Source: Saccharothrix obliqua (GTDB lineage Bacteria; Actinomycetota; Actinomycetes; Mycobacteriales; Pseudonocardiaceae). Taken from it: a stretch of DNA of 64,000 nt. The DNA is taken from the NCBI RefSeq assembly GCF_019375475.1, contig NZ_JAHXGQ010000007.1, positions 248,001 to 312,000 on the forward strand. Direction: 5' to 3'. The notes under the pieces are model-generated. The model did no database searches. It saw nothing but the letters and a program-made list of their open reading frames with translations, and was not told where the DNA came from. The position numbers were made by a program, and so were the translations under genes. Shown piece by piece: positions 28,848 to 38,957 of this stretch (position 1 is the stretch's first letter; each line of letters opens with the position of its first letter).

Positions 28848-31800
28848 TCAGCCCAGGCAGCCGGGGCCCAGGAGGGCCTTCAGGTCGCCCATCAGGGACG
28901 GGGTGGGGCTGACGCGCAGCGCGTCGTCCAGCTTGAGCAGGGTGTTGCGGCTCGCGTTGATGATCAGGTTGAGGTGCACCTCGGTGGTGCCGGGGTGGGC
29001 CCGCAGCACCTCCTTCAACGACGTCACCAGCTTCGGGTCGCACCGGGCGGCGTTGACCTTGAGCTTCAGGGCCTGCGCGCCGAGTTCCGACAGGTCCGGC
29101 ACGACGAGGTCGTTGGCGATCAGCGAGATCCGGTCCTCCCGCTTCGCGACGCGTGCCTTGACCAGCACGATCGCGTCCTCGGCCACCGACATGCCGTGCA
29201 CCATGTAGCTCTTGGGGAAGAACAGCACCTCGATGCCACCGGCGAGGTCTTCGAGCTGCGCGGACGCCCAGGGCTCGCCGTTCTTGTTCACGCGCCGCGT
29301 GACGGACGCGAGGATGCCGCCGAGGGTGACCTGCGTGCCGTCCGGCACGTCGCCTTCCAGGATGCGCGCGATGGAAGCGTCCGAATAGGACTCCAGCACC
29401 GTCTCCACGCCGTTGAGCGGGTGCCCGGACACGTAGAGGCCGAGCATCTCGCGTTCCAGCGTGAGCTGGTGCTTGGGCTCCCAGAACTCCTCGGGGATCT
29501 TCACGTCGAAGACGCTGCCCCCGTCGTCGCCGCCGCCGTCGCCGAACAGGTCGAACTGGCCGCGTGCCTCCTCCTTCTTGGTGAGCATGATCGCGTCCAC
29601 CGCTTCGACGTGCACCATGTGCAGGCCCTTGCGGGGGTGGCCGAGCGAGTCGAACGCGCCCGCCTTGATCAGCGATTCCACGACCTTCTTGTTGCACACG
29701 GTCGCGTCCACCTTGCGCAGGAAGTCGGAGAAGTCCGCGAACTTCCCCTTCTCCTTGCGGGCCTTGATGATCGCCTCGACGACGTTCGCGCCGACGTTGC
29801 GGATCGCGCCGAGGCCGAACCGGATGTCGTCGCCGACCGCGACGAACTCGCGCTCCGACTCGTTGACGTCCGGCGGCAGCACGGTGATGCCCATGCGGCG
29901 GCACTCGGCGAGGTAGATCGCGGACTTGTCCTTGTTGTCCGAGTTCGTGGTGAGCAGGGCGGCCATGTACTCGCCCGGGTAGTTCGCCTTGAGGTACGCG
30001 GTCCAGTACGCGATCAGGCCGTAGGCGGCGGAGTGCGCCTTGTTGAACGCGTAGTCGGCGAACGGGACCAGGATGTCCCACAGGGTCTTGATGGCCTCCG
30101 GCGAGTAGCCGTTGTCCAGCATCCCCTTCTCGAAGCCCTCGAACTCCTTGTCGAGGATCTCCTTCTTCTTCTTGCCCATCGCGCGGCGCAGCAGGTCCGC
30201 TTGGGCCAGCGAGTACCCGGCGACCTTCCGCGCGATCGCCATCACCTGCTCCTGGTAGACGATCAGGCCGTAGGTGGTGTCGAGGATCTCCGCCAGCGGC
30301 TCGGCGAGTTCCGGGTGGATCGGCACGATCTCCTGCTGCTTGTTCTTGCGCAGCGCGTAGTTCGTGTGCGAGTTGGCGCCCATCGGTCCCGGCCGGTAGA
30401 GGGCGATGACGGCCGAGACGTCCTCGAAGTTGTCGGGCCGCATCAGCCGCAGCAGGTCGCGCAGCGCGCCGCCGTCGAGCTGGAACACGCCGAGCGTGTC
30501 GCCCCGGCCCAGCAGCTCGTAGGTCTTCTTGTCCTCCAACGGGACCGCGGCGATGTCGACGGCGCCCTTGCCGTTCAGCTCGATGTTCTTCAGGGCGTCG
30601 TCGATGGTGGTGAGGTTGCTCAGGCCCAGGAAGTCCATCTTGAGCAGGCCGAGCGTTTCACACGTCGGGTAGTCGAACTGCGTGATGATCGACCCGTCCT
30701 GGGGTCGCTTCCACACCGGGATGTGGTCCATCAGCGGTTCGGCGGACATGATCACCGCGCAGGCGTGGACGCCCGCGTTGCGGATCAGGCCCTCCAGGCC
30801 GCGGCCGGTGTCGATGATCTCCTTGACCTGCGGGTCGGTCTCGTAGAGGGCGCGGACCTCCGCGGCCTCCGAGTACCGCTTGTGGGACTGGTCGAACACG
30901 CCCGACAGCGGGATGTCCTTGCCCATCACGGCGGGCGGCATCGCCTTGGAGATGCGGTCGGCCACCGCGTAGCCGGGCTGCCCGTACAGGACGCGGGCGG
31001 AGTCCTTGATCGCGGCCTTCGCCTTGATGGTGCCGAACGTGATGACCTGGGCGACCTTGTCCGAGCCCCACTTCTCCGTCACGTACCGGATGACGTCGCC
31101 GCGCCTGCGCTCGTCGAAGTCGATGTCGATGTCGGGCGGGCTGACGCGGTCCGGGTTGAGGAACCGCTCGAAGATCAGGCCGTGCGCCAGCGGGTCCAGG
31201 TCGGTGATGCCCATGGCGTAGGCGATCAGCGCGCCCGCGGCGGAACCGCGGCCGGGGCCGACCCGGATGCCGTTCTCCTTGGCCCAGTTGATGAAGTCGG
31301 CCACCACCAGGAAGTACGACGGGAAGCCCATCTGGAGGATGACGCCGATCTCGAACTCGACCTGCTTCTCGTGGACCTCGTCGACACCCTGCGGGAACCG
31401 GCGGCGCATCCCCTCCCACACCTGCTCGCGGAAGAACTCGGCCTCGGTCCGGCCGTCCGGGACCGGGTAGCGCGGCATCAGGTTCTGGAACGCGAACATG
31501 CCGGTGGTGTCGACCTTCTCCGCCACCAGCAGGGTGTTGCGGCACCCCTCCTGCCAGGCGTCGGACGAGTCGACGGCGTACATCTCCTCCGGCGACTTCA
31601 GGTAGTAGCCCTGGCCGTCGAACTTGAACCGGCTCGGGTCCTGGAGCGTCTTGCCGGTCTGCACGCACAGCAGCGCGTCGTGCGCCTCGCGGTCCTCGGC
31701 GTAGGTGTAGTGCGAGTCGTTGGTGACGACGAACGGGATGGACAGCTTCTTCGCGATGTCCAGCAGGCCGGTGCGGACGCGGCGCTCGATCTCGATGCCG

Positions 31801-32378
31801 TGGTCCATCAGCTCGACGAAGAAGTTGTCCGCGCCGTAGATGTCGCGCCACTTGGCGGCGGCCTCCAGCGCCTCCTTGTCGTGGCCGAGCCGCAGTCGGG
31901 TCTGCACCTCGCCGGACGGGCAGCCGGTGGTGGCCATCAGGCCCGCCGAGTGCTCGGCGATCAGCTCGGCGTCCATCCGCGCCCACTTGCCCAGCTGGCC
32001 CTCGGTGGACGCGCGGCTGGCGACCTTCATCAGGTTGTGCAGGCCCTCGTTGGTGCGGGCCCAGATCGTCTGGTGGGTGTAGGCGCCGCTGGCGGACACG
32101 TCGTCCGACTTCTGGCCGGGGTCGCCCCACAGCACGCGCTTCTTGTTGAAGCGGGAGTCGGGCGCCATGTACGCCTCGATGCCGATCACCGGTTTGACCC
32201 CGGCCGCGGTGGCCTGCCGGTAGAAGTCGTAGGCGCCGTACATGTTGCCGTGGTCGGTGATCGCCGCGGCGGGCATACCCAGCCGCTCGCACTCGGCGAA
32301 CATGTCCTTGAGCTTCGCGGCACCGTCGAGCATCGAATACTCGGTGTGCACGTGTAGGTGCACAAACGAGTCGGACAC
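28848..32378 (-). CDS. dnaE: DNA polymerase III alpha subunit
   Basis: A 1176-aa replicative polymerase. The PHP domain starts [17 protein letters not shown]. The polymerase core has [14 protein letters not shown] and the catalytic aspartates in [15 protein letters not shown]. Also present are the fingers region ([21 protein letters not shown]), the helix-hairpin-helix near 830-900 and an OB-fold near 1000-1080 ([11 protein letters not shown]). Length matches the essential DnaE1 of actinobacteria, not the shorter mutagenic DnaE2. GTG start at 32378. It stands alone with a terminator directly behind it. Confidence 0.96.
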   Translation of the reverse strand: MSDSFVHLHVHTEYSMLDGAAKLKDMFAECERLGMPAAAITDHGNMYGAYDFYRQATAAGVKPVIGIEAYMAPDSRFNKKRVLWGDPGQKSDDVSASGAYTHQTIWARTNEGLHNLMKVASRASTEGQLGKWARMDAELIAEHSAGLMATTGCPSGEVQTRLRLGHDKEALEAAAKWRDIYGADNFFVELMDHGIEIERRVRTGLLDIAKKLSIPFVVTNDSHYTYAEDREAHDALLCVQTGKTLQDPSRFKFDGQGYYLKSPEEMYAVDSSDAWQEGCRNTLLVAEKVDTTGMFAFQNLMPRYPVPDGRTEAEFFREQVWEGMRRRFPQGVDEVHEKQVEFEIGVILQMGFPSYFLVVADFINWAKENGIRVGPGRGSAAGALIAYAMGITDLDPLAHGLIFERFLNPDRVSPPDIDIDFDERRRGDVIRYVTEKWGSDKVAQVITFGTIKAKAAIKDSARVLYGQPGYAVADRISKAMPPAVMGKDIPLSGVFDQSHKRYSEAAEVRALYETDPQVKEIIDTGRGLEGLIRNAGVHACAVIMSAEPLMDHIPVWKRPQDGSIITQFDYPTCETLGLLKMDFLGLSNLTTIDDALKNIELNGKGAVDIAAVPLEDKKTYELLGRGDTLGVFQLDGGALRDLLRLMRPDNFEDVSAVIALYRPGPMGANSHTNYALRKNKQQEIVPIHPELAEPLAEILDTTYGLIVYQEQVMAIARKVAGYSLAQADLLRRAMGKKKKEILDKEFEGFEKGMLDNGYSPEAIKTLWDILVPFADYAFNKAHSAAYGLIAYWTAYLKANYPGEYMAALLTTNSDNKDKSAIYLAECRRMGITVLPPDVNESEREFVAVGDDIRFGLGAIRNVGANVVEAIIKARKEKGKFADFSDFLRKVDATVCNKKVVESLIKAGAFDSLGHPRKGLHMVHVEAVDAIMLTKKEEARGQFDLFGDGGGDDGGSVFDVKIPEEFWEPKHQLTLEREMLGLYVSGHPLNGVETVLESYSDASIARILEGDVPDGTQVTLGGILASVTRRVNKNGEPWASAQLEDLAGGIEVLFFPKSYMVHGMSVAEDAIVLVKARVAKREDRISLIANDLVVPDLSELGAQALKLKVNAARCDPKLVTSLKEVLRAHPGTTEVHLNLIINASRNTLLKLDDALRVSPTPSLMGDLKALLGPGCLG

Positions 32379-32586
32379 CCTACCCCCCTGAGGATCGAAG
32401 CGGGCCCGGGTCGACGCGCGGGCAGAACTCCGGCGAGCCTAATCCACCACCGCCCGTAACCGAACGCGCCACGCGCGACGTGCCCGGCAGGTGCGTTCGG
32501 GGTCCCGGCGCGCGCGTTCGCGTGAACCGCGATCGCCCGGCGGGGCGATGGCGCGAAGATCGCCCCAGGCGGGTAGCGTTCGAGGG

Positions 32587-33453
32587 GTGGTAGCGCCGGA
32601 TCCCGTCGACGCCCGTCTTCTGGCCATGCTCGCCGAGATGGGCCGTGCCGCCGTGCACGAGTTGGCCGCGAGACTGGGCATGGACCCGCGCGAGGCCGCG
32701 ACCCGGCTGATCACGCTGTCCGGCAGCGGGCTGCCCCTGCTGGTGGGCGTGGAGTGCGACCCGAACGGCATCCGCAAGGCGCTGGCGAACAGCGTGGCGT
32801 GGGGCAACTACGGCGGACCCGCGCAGGGCCAGGCGGTGCGCGGCACCCCGTCGGGGCCGTACCCGCCCGCGCCGGGCACGGTGCGCGGCACGCCGTCCGG
32901 CGCGTACCGGCAGGGCCCGCCGTCCGGGCCGTTCCCGGCGCAGCCGCAGCCGGTGCCGGAGCCGATGAGCACCTGGGGTCCGCCGCAGTCGGCGGGGTGG
33001 GCGCGTGGCGACCAGGCGGCGGCGCCGAAGCCCCGGACCGGGAAGATCGGCAGCACCCTGGAGACCGAGGGTCTGGAGGGCGCGCGGTTCACCATCCAGC
33101 TCGTGGAGGTGGTGGACCCGGCGGACTTCCTGTTCACGGCCGCCGGCTACAAGCTCGCGGGCGGCGAGCGGGCCGTCGTGGTGCACACCGAGCTGTCCAA
33201 CACCGGTCCGGTGCCGTTCAACGCGCTGCCCGACATGTACCTGGTGCTGATGACGAACACCGGTGAGACGGTGACCAAGGCGCCCGTGTCGCTGTCGTCG
33301 CGGCCACCGCACAAGATCGGGGTGCAGCCGGGCGAGACGGCGGGCGGGCACACCGTGTACGTGCTGCCGGAGAACACGGCGATCACGTCGATCCGGTGGA
33401 GCGCCCGGCCGGAGACGGACCTGAACACCCTGGTCTGGACGGTCGACGACTAG
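32587..33453 (+). CDS. AsnC-like winged-helix, Pro/Gly linker and beta-sandwich protein
   Basis: A 288-aa protein of three parts. An N-terminal winged helix (about 4-55: DARLLAMLAEMGRAAVHELAARLGMDPREAATR) resembles AsnC/Lrp DNA-binding domains. A disordered Pro/Gly/Gln linker (about 65-150) carries repeated RGTPSG and PPSG motifs. The C-terminal all-beta domain (about 160-288: TGKIGSTLETEGLEGARFTIQ…) looks like the telokin-like/DUF4352 folds of secreted proteins, though no signal peptide is present. Function not recognised. GTG 32587 follows a TAGCGT box at -10 distance and may be leaderless. Confidence 0.7.
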   Translation: MVAPDPVDARLLAMLAEMGRAAVHELAARLGMDPREAATRLITLSGSGLPLLVGVECDPNGIRKALANSVAWGNYGGPAQGQAVRGTPSGPYPPAPGTVRGTPSGAYRQGPPSGPFPAQPQPVPEPMSTWGPPQSAGWARGDQAAAPKPRTGKIGSTLETEGLEGARFTIQLVEVVDPADFLFTAAGYKLAGGERAVVVHTELSNTGPVPFNALPDMYLVLMTNTGETVTKAPVSLSSRPPHKIGVQPGETAGGHTVYVLPENTAITSIRWSARPETDLNTLVWTVDD

Positions 33454-33484
33454 GTCCGTCGGTGCCGCCGTGCACAATGTCCGC

Positions 33485-33922
33485 ATGGGTGTGGACCTGG
33501 ACGAGTTGCGGCGGTTGCGGCGTGCGCGCGACCGGATGGACCGCGAGTACGCCCAGCCGCTGGACGTGGCGGCGCTGGCCCGCACGGCGCTGATGTCCGC
33601 CGGCCACTTCAGTCGCCGCTTCCGCGACGAGTACGGGGAAACGCCCTACTCCTACCTGATGACGCGGCGCATCGAGCGCGCCAAGGCGTTGCTGCGGCGT
33701 GGTGACGTCAGCGTGACGGAAGCCTGCTTCGCGGTGGGCTGCACCAGCCTCGGCTCGTTCTCCAGCCGGTTCACGCAGGTCGTCGGCGAGACGCCGAGCG
33801 CGTACCGGGCCCGTGACCACCGGGCGCTGGAGGTCGTGCCGGCGTGCCGGGCGATGGTGCTCACCAGGCCCGCGCGCGGACCGGTCGCCGCCGGGACGGC
33901 GGCGGTCCGGGCGGCCACCTAG
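33485..33922 (+). CDS. AraC-family transcriptional regulator (DNA-binding domain only)
   Basis: A 145-aa protein that is almost all AraC DNA-binding domain: first helix-turn-helix PLDVAALARTALMSAGHFSRRFRDEYGETPYSYL, second VSVTEACFAVGCTSLGSFSSRFTQVVGETPSAYR. There is no ligand-binding domain, so activity may be constitutive or set by expression. ATG 33485. The VOC protein starts 10 nt after its stop; short AraC plus VOC pairs are a recurring actinobacterial operon. Confidence 0.88.
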   Translation: MGVDLDELRRLRRARDRMDREYAQPLDVAALARTALMSAGHFSRRFRDEYGETPYSYLMTRRIERAKALLRRGDVSVTEACFAVGCTSLGSFSSRFTQVVGETPSAYRARDHRALEVVPACRAMVLTRPARGPVAAGTAAVRAAT

Positions 33923-33932
33923 GGTCGTGCCC

Positions 33933-34337
33933 ATGACGCTTTCCATCGGCACCGTGCACGTCCTGGTCGACGACACCGACGCCGCCCTCACGTTCTACCG
34001 CGACGCGCTCGGGCTGACCGTGCGCGACGAGGTCGAGCAGGACGGGCTGCGCTGGGTCACGCTCACCACGCCGGCGCAGCCGGACGTCCGGCTCGTGCTG
34101 TCCCCCGTGACGGCCGGCCGCTCACCGCAGAGCGGCGAGGCCATGGCGGCGCTGCTCGCGAAGGGCGAGCTGGGCTCCGTGAACTTCCGCACCGACGACC
34201 TCGACGCGACGTTCGCGAAGGTGGCGGGCGCGCCCGGCGTGGAGGTGTTGCAGGAGCCGTTGAGCCAGCCGTGGGGTGCCCGCGACGCCGCCGTGCGCGA
34301 CCCGGCGGGCAACCACGTCCGCATCGAGCAGGGCTAG
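33933..34337 (+). CDS. VOC-superfamily protein (glyoxalase/bleomycin-resistance fold)
   Basis: A 134-aa vicinal-oxygen-chelate protein: IGTVHVLVDDTDAALTFYRDALGL, then LGSVNFRTDDLDATFAKV and the closing AAVRDPAGNHVRIEQG. Metal ligands typical of the fold (H9, E132) are present, so it may be an enzyme or a binding protein; the ligand is unknown. Ten nt after the AraC regulator. Its 3' end overlaps the oxidoreductase tail-to-tail by 4 nt. Confidence 0.85.
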   Translation: MTLSIGTVHVLVDDTDAALTFYRDALGLTVRDEVEQDGLRWVTLTTPAQPDVRLVLSPVTAGRSPQSGEAMAALLAKGELGSVNFRTDDLDATFAKVAGAPGVEVLQEPLSQPWGARDAAVRDPAGNHVRIEQG

Positions 34338-35311
34338 ACGCGCAGCACCACCTTGCCGCGCACGTGGCCCTGCTCGAAGTAGGCGAGGGCTTCGGCGGCG
34401 CGCTCCAGCGGGTAGGTGCGGTCGACCACCGGCCGCGCCGCGTGCCGCACGAGCAGGTCGCGCACCGCGGCGAGCTCTTCGCGGCGGTTGCGGATGAGGA
34501 ACGGGACCAGGCGTTCGCCGATGAACGCCGACGTGACGCGCAGCAGCACCGGTCGCAGCAGCAGGTGGCGCGGCACCGCCTGCCCGACGCAGACCAGGGT
34601 GCCCCGCGGGGCGAGGACGCGGCGGAACTCGCCCGGCGACCGGTTGCCGATCATGTCCAGCACCAGGTCGTAGCGGCCGGACGCGGTGACGTCCGCGGTG
34701 GTGTAGTCGATCACGTGGTCCGCGCCGAGGGACCGCACCAGGTCCACGTTGCCGCTGCCGCACACGCCGGTGACGTGCGCCCCGAACGCCTTCGCGAACT
34801 GCACGGCGAACGTGCCGACCCCGCCCGCCGCGCCGTTGACCAGGACGTGCTGCCCCGGTTGTAATCGGCCCGCGTCACGCAGCGCCTGGAGGGCGGTGAG
34901 CCCCGCCACCGGCACGGCCGCCGCCTCCTCGAACGTCAGGTCGGGTGGTTTCGCGAGCAGCACCGCGTCCTCGGGGAAGCACGCGTACTGGGCGAACGCG
35001 GCGCTGCGGTCGTCGGTGGACGCGCCGCGACCGCCGAACACCTCGTCGCCGGGCGCGAAGCGGGTCACGGCGGACCCGACGGACTCGACCCGGCCCGCGA
35101 GGTCCGCGCCGAGACCGCCCTTGGGCCGCAGCAGGCCGGTCGCGGTCCGCCGGAGGTAGGGCGTGCCGCGCAGGTGGTGGTCGTCGAGCGGGTTGACCGA
35201 CGCGGCCCGCACCCGGACCAGCACGTCGTGCGGTCCGGGCACGGGCGGGTCGACCTCCAGGTACTTCAGGACGTTCGGCGGGCCGTAGGAGACATGTCGC
35301 ATAGCTCTCAT
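34334..35311 (-). CDS. NAD(P)H-dependent quinone oxidoreductase (zinc-free MDR family)
   Basis: A 325-aa medium-chain dehydrogenase/reductase. The GroES-like half holds VRVRAASVNPLDDHHLRG and GADLAGRVESVG. The Rossmann half has VNGAAGGVGTFAVQFAKAFGAHV, whose pattern favours NADPH. Structural and catalytic zinc cysteines are missing, as in quinone oxidoreductases. Near-terminal AAEALAYFEQGHVRGKVVL is the usual family end. ATG 35311; a second ATG at 35302 is possible. Confidence 0.9.
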   Translation of the reverse strand: MRAMRHVSYGPPNVLKYLEVDPPVPGPHDVLVRVRAASVNPLDDHHLRGTPYLRRTATGLLRPKGGLGADLAGRVESVGSAVTRFAPGDEVFGGRGASTDDRSAAFAQYACFPEDAVLLAKPPDLTFEEAAAVPVAGLTALQALRDAGRLQPGQHVLVNGAAGGVGTFAVQFAKAFGAHVTGVCGSGNVDLVRSLGADHVIDYTTADVTASGRYDLVLDMIGNRSPGEFRRVLAPRGTLVCVGQAVPRHLLLRPVLLRVTSAFIGERLVPFLIRNRREELAAVRDLLVRHAARPVVDRTYPLERAAEALAYFEQGHVRGKVVLRV

Positions 35312-35368
35312 GGCCGCCCACGATGCGCCCGCGCGGGTGCTTCGCGAAAGGACCGGAAGGGCGACCGA

Positions 35369-36586
35369 TCAGGCGGACGCGGACGCCGGTTCGGGGTCGG
35401 CTTCGGTGATGCCCGCGTCGCCGCGGGTCAGCACCAGCCCCAGCACCAGGGCGAGCACGGTCGCCACCGACATGACCGACACCATCGGCAGCACGCTCGC
35501 CGAGCCGGCCGCGCCGACCAGCGGCGCGAGCAGGCCGCCGAGCAGGAACTGGGTCACGCCCAGCACGGACGACGCGCTGCCCGCCGCCTCCGGGTGCCGC
35601 GCCAGGGCGAGCGACGCCGCGTTCGGCATCAGCAGGCCGACGCTGACCGTCACCGCGAACAGCGGCACCAGGAACGCGACCAGCCCGCCGCCGGCGAGGG
35701 CGCCGCCGAGCAGCCCCAGCCCGCCGAGCGCGCCCGTGACGAGCCCGGTGCGCAGCAACGACTTCGGCAGCACCCGGCCGGTGAGCGCGGTGTTCAGCAG
35801 GCCGGCCAGGAAGATCGCCACCGAGTTGGCGGCGAACACCAGGCTGAACGTCTGCGGCGACAACCCGAACACGCCCTGGAGCACGAACGCCGACCCGGCG
35901 ACGTACGCGAACAACGCGCCCAGCGACAACGCCGCCGCCAACGCGTAGCCGACGAACCGCCGGTCCGCGAGCAGGCCGCGGAACACGCGCAACGTGGAGC
36001 CCAGGTCCGCCGGGCGGCGCTTGTCCCGGGGCAGCGTCTCCGGCAGCCAGGCCGCCGCCGCGACCAGCAGCACCAGCGCGATCGCGGCGAGCGCGACAAA
36101 CGTGCCGCGCCACGACGTGAACCGCAGCAGCTGGCCGCCCAGCACCGGCGCCACGACCGGGCCCAGGCCGTTGACCAGCATCAGCAACGACATGAAGCGG
36201 GCCATCGCGAGCCCTTCGAACCGATCGCGCGCCACCGCCAGCGACACCACGAACCCGGCGGCCACGCCGAGTCCCTGGAGCAGCCGGAGGCCGGCGAGGG
36301 CGTACGCGTCGGGCGCGACCGCGCACACCAGCGACACCACCACGTACGCGCCGATGCCGATCAACAGCGGCCGGCGGCGGCCCCACGAGTCGGACAGCGT
36401 GCCGATCACCAGCTGGCCCACCGACAGGCCGATGATGAACGTGGTCAGCGAGAGCTGGACGGGTGAGTCGCCGACGCCGAACTCGCGCGCGATCGCCGGG
36501 AACGCGGGCAGGTAGGTGTCGACGGACAGCGGCCCGAGGCTGCACAGCGTGCCGAGCAGCACCACGAGCTTCGCTCTGTTCTCCAT
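35369..36586 (-). CDS. Bcr/CflA-family multidrug efflux MFS transporter
   Basis: A 405-aa DHA1 exporter with 12 spans. It starts LLGTLCSLGPLSVDTYLPAFPAIA, the Bcr/CflA hallmark, then GTLSDSWGRRRPLL (loop 2-3) and RLLQGLGVAAGFVVSLAVARD (motif C region). Family members expel drugs such as bicyclomycin or export amino acids and peptides. ATG 36586. It follows the Pro-rich gene by 78 nt on the same strand; no regulator is adjacent. Confidence 0.9.
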   Translation of the reverse strand: MENRAKLVVLLGTLCSLGPLSVDTYLPAFPAIAREFGVGDSPVQLSLTTFIIGLSVGQLVIGTLSDSWGRRRPLLIGIGAYVVVSLVCAVAPDAYALAGLRLLQGLGVAAGFVVSLAVARDRFEGLAMARFMSLLMLVNGLGPVVAPVLGGQLLRFTSWRGTFVALAAIALVLLVAAAAWLPETLPRDKRRPADLGSTLRVFRGLLADRRFVGYALAAALSLGALFAYVAGSAFVLQGVFGLSPQTFSLVFAANSVAIFLAGLLNTALTGRVLPKSLLRTGLVTGALGGLGLLGGALAGGGLVAFLVPLFAVTVSVGLLMPNAASLALARHPEAAGSASSVLGVTQFLLGGLLAPLVGAAGSASVLPMVSVMSVATVLALVLGLVLTRGDAGITEADPEPASASA

Positions 36587-36664
36587 GGAGGGTCCCCCAG
36601 AGTCGTTGGTCGGGGCAGAGCCTGCCGACCCGACCGCCCGCGGGACCCTCCGCGCGGCCTCAGC

Positions 36665-37339
36665 TCACGTGCTACGTCCGAACAGGCGGCCGAACAGGCC
36701 GCGCTTCGTCGAGTCGGCCGCGGGTGGCGGGGGTTCGGGGGCGGGCGCGGGTGGTGGGGTCTCCGGCAGCTCGCCGCCGATGACCGCGGGGGCGACGCTC
36801 CACCCGTCGCGGGTGGTGTGCGGGTCGTGGTCCGACCGGGTGCCGAACGCGTCGGCGGGTGCCGGGTCGAGGACGTCGCCGGTGAAGGCGTCGCGGTCGG
36901 GCTCGACCGGGCCGCGCTCGCGCGTGGTGCCGGGTGGGCCGGCGGGCGGGAACGGGCCGGGCACAGCAGCGGTCCCGGGCGGGACCGGGCCGCGCTCGCG
37001 GGTGGCGCCGGGTGGGCCAGCGGGCGGGAACGGGCCAGGCACGGCAGCGGTCCCGGGCGGCAACGGGCCGGGTGCGCCGGCGATCCCCGGCGAGCCGGCG
37101 GCGGATGCTCCGCCGTCGAACGGGTCGAAGGCGCGGGTGCCCGGGTCGTCGCCCGACCGGGGGCGGGGTGCGCCCGTCACGTACGGGCGGGCGGCGCGCG
37201 GGACGGGCTCCGCGGCCTCGGCCTCCGCCCAGCGGTCCGGGTCGCCCGGTAGCGGGGTTCCGGTTCGGCGCCTGCCCGGCCCTCCCACCGGGAAACCCCT
37301 CGGCGGCGTGCGGTCCGGGTCGTCGTAGCGCGTTGACAC
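36665..37339 (-). CDS. Pro/Gly-rich disordered protein with tandem 26-aa repeat
   Basis: A 224-aa low-complexity protein without signal peptide or membrane span. The middle has two near-identical 26-residue units (GPVPPGTAAVPGPFPPAGPP… and its copy). The C-terminus ends in a Pro-rich stretch and a short basic amphipathic tail RGLFGRLFGRST. GTG 37339 is chosen because GGGAGG lies 8 nt upstream; the open frame extends to 37372. Function unknown. Likely intrinsically disordered. Confidence 0.6.
   Translation of the reverse strand: MSTRYDDPDRTPPRGFPVGGPGRRRTGTPLPGDPDRWAEAEAAEPVPRAARPYVTGAPRPRSGDDPGTRAFDPFDGGASAAGSPGIAGAPGPLPPGTAAVPGPFPPAGPPGATRERGPVPPGTAAVPGPFPPAGPPGTTRERGPVEPDRDAFTGDVLDPAPADAFGTRSDHDPHTTRDGWSVAPAVIGGELPETPPPAPAPEPPPPAADSTKRGLFGRLFGRST
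36905..37060. repeat. 78-bp tandem duplication inside the Pro-rich gene
   Basis: Copies 36905-36982 and 36983-37060 differ at only a few bases and keep frame (26 codons). A recent in-frame duplication; copy number may vary between strains. Confidence 0.8.
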
Positions 37340-37420
37340 CACGCGCACCTCCCATGCGAGCGAAGCCGTCACCGCGACGTTACGCGATCGCGACCTCGCG
37401 GCGGGAGGTCCCGCCGGGTG

Positions 37421-38350
37421 TCAGCCCTCGGCGCGCAGCAGTTCCAGCGCGTCCGCCAGGTCGGCCGGGTACTCGCTGGTGAACTCCACCCACTGGCCGT
37501 CGGCCGGGTGGTGGAAGCCGAGCGTGCGGGCGTGCAGCCACTGCCTGGTCACGCCGAGCCGCTTCGCGAGCACCGGGTCCGCGCCGTAGGTGAGGTCGCC
37601 GACGCACGGGTGCCGCAACGCCGAGAAGTGCACCCGGATCTGGTGGGTGCGGCCCGTTTCCAGGTGCACGTCCAGCAGCGACGCTGCCCGGAACGCCTCC
37701 ACCACCTCGTAGTGGGTGATGCTCGGCTTGCCGTTGGCCATCACGGCGAACTTGTAGTCGTGCTTGGGGTGCCGGTCGATGGGCGCGTCGATGGTGCCCT
37801 TGATCGGGTCCGGGTGGCCCTGCACCAACGCGTGGTACAGCTTCTCGACCGTGCGTTCCTTGAACGCCTGCTTGAGCACCGAGTACGCGTGCTCGCTCTT
37901 GGCGACCACCATCACGCCGGTCGTGCCGACGTCCAGCCGGTGCACGACGCCCTGCCGCTCGGCCGCGCCCGACGTGGCGATCCGCACGCCCGCCGCCGCG
38001 AGCCCGCCGACGACGGTGGGCCCGGTCCAGCCGGGGCTGGGGTGCACGGCCACGCCCACCGGCTTGTCCACGACGATCACGTCGTCGTCCTCGTGCAGCA
38101 CGCCCAAGCCCTCCACGGGCACGGCCTGCACCTGCACGGGCCGCTCCGGCTCGGGCAGCGTGACCTCCAGCCACGAGCCCGCGACCAGCCGGTCCGACTT
38201 GCCCGCGAGCCTGCCGTCCAGCAGGACCGCGCCGCTCTCGGTGAGCGTCGCGACCACCGTCCGCGACACGCCCAGCAGCTTCGCCAGGCCCGCGTCGACC
38301 CGCATCCCGTCCAGGCCGTCCGGGACGGGCAGCGTCCGGTACCCGCTCAT
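37421..38350 (-). CDS. RluA/RluD-family 23S rRNA pseudouridine synthase
   Basis: A 309-aa enzyme: N-terminal S4 RNA-binding domain (about 14-75: [31 protein letters not shown]), then a pseudouridine synthase core with the catalytic aspartate in [18 protein letters not shown] and the downstream [12 protein letters not shown]. It modifies uridines in rRNA, RluD being the usual assignment beside lspA. ATG 38350 overlaps the lspA stop (ATGA). Confidence 0.92.
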   Translation of the reverse strand: MSGYRTLPVPDGLDGMRVDAGLAKLLGVSRTVVATLTESGAVLLDGRLAGKSDRLVAGSWLEVTLPEPERPVQVQAVPVEGLGVLHEDDDVIVVDKPVGVAVHPSPGWTGPTVVGGLAAAGVRIATSGAAERQGVVHRLDVGTTGVMVVAKSEHAYSVLKQAFKERTVEKLYHALVQGHPDPIKGTIDAPIDRHPKHDYKFAVMANGKPSITHYEVVEAFRAASLLDVHLETGRTHQIRVHFSALRHPCVGDLTYGADPVLAKRLGVTRQWLHARTLGFHHPADGQWVEFTSEYPADLADALELLRAEG

Positions 38351-38934
38351 GCCTTCTTCTCCACCCTGGTGCCGTCGTAGTCGCGTTGCAGCAGGGCCAT
38401 CAGCACGATGACCGCGCCGCCCACGCAGATCGCCGAGTCGGCGATGTTGAACACCGGGAAGAACCCGCCGTAGGGCTCGACCACGGAGATGAAGTCCACG
38501 ACGTGGCCCCGCAGCGGTCCGGGTGAGCGGAACAGGCGGTCGACCAGGTTGCCGAGCGCGCCGCCGAGCACGAGCCCCAGGCCGATGGCCCAGCCGGTGG
38601 ACCGCAGCCGACGCGCGATCCACAGGATGAACCCGACGACGCCGATCGCGATCAGCGCGAGGATGAACGTCCAGCCCTCGGCCATGCCGAACGCCGCGCC
38701 CGGGTTGCGCAGGAACGACAGCCACACCGCGCCGCCGAGCAGTTCGACGGGCTCCTGCCCCTCCAACCGCGCCACCGCGATCACCTTGGTGGCGACGTCC
38801 AGCGCCAGCACCACCGGCGCGATCGCCAGCAGCAGCGCCACGCGCCGCTTGGGCGGCGGCTGCGCGCCCGTCGCGGCCCGCGGATCAGCCGGGACGTCCC
38901 GGTGCTCCGGCTCGGTGTTGGATTCAGCGCTCAC
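38347..38934 (-). CDS. lspA: lipoprotein signal peptidase (signal peptidase II)
   Basis: A 195-aa four-span membrane aspartyl protease that removes lipoprotein signal peptides before the lipid-modified cysteine. Motifs are [23 protein letters not shown], and the two catalytic aspartates in [11 protein letters not shown] and [11 protein letters not shown]. It carries a Pro/Glu-rich cytoplasmic N-terminal extension of about 35 residues, as in many actinobacteria. The GTG at 38934 is the last start before the conserved region. Coupled to the pseudouridine synthase. Confidence 0.95.
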   Translation of the reverse strand: MSAESNTEPEHRDVPADPRAATGAQPPPKRRVALLLAIAPVVLALDVATKVIAVARLEGQEPVELLGGAVWLSFLRNPGAAFGMAEGWTFILALIAIGVVGFILWIARRLRSTGWAIGLGLVLGGALGNLVDRLFRSPGPLRGHVVDFISVVEPYGGFFPVFNIADSAICVGGAVIVLMALLQRDYDGTRVEKKA

Positions 38935-38957
38935 CGGGACATTGTCCCAGCACCCGT

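Noticed and set aside
28673-28912. Plus-strand ATG with GGAGGA site just beyond the BioQ-like dyad, as a possible divergent regulator
   Set aside because: The 79-codon product is Arg/Pro-rich, crosses the dnaE terminator and has no helix-turn-helix.
28800-32357. A 1185-codon plus-strand frame opposite dnaE
   Set aside because: Antisense of dnaE, whose PHP and polymerase motifs are clear.
26120-32378. P450 plus PLP enzyme as a secondary-metabolite cluster
   Set aside because: No synthase, carrier protein or tailoring set nearby; the P450 overlaps a primary-metabolism biotin gene.
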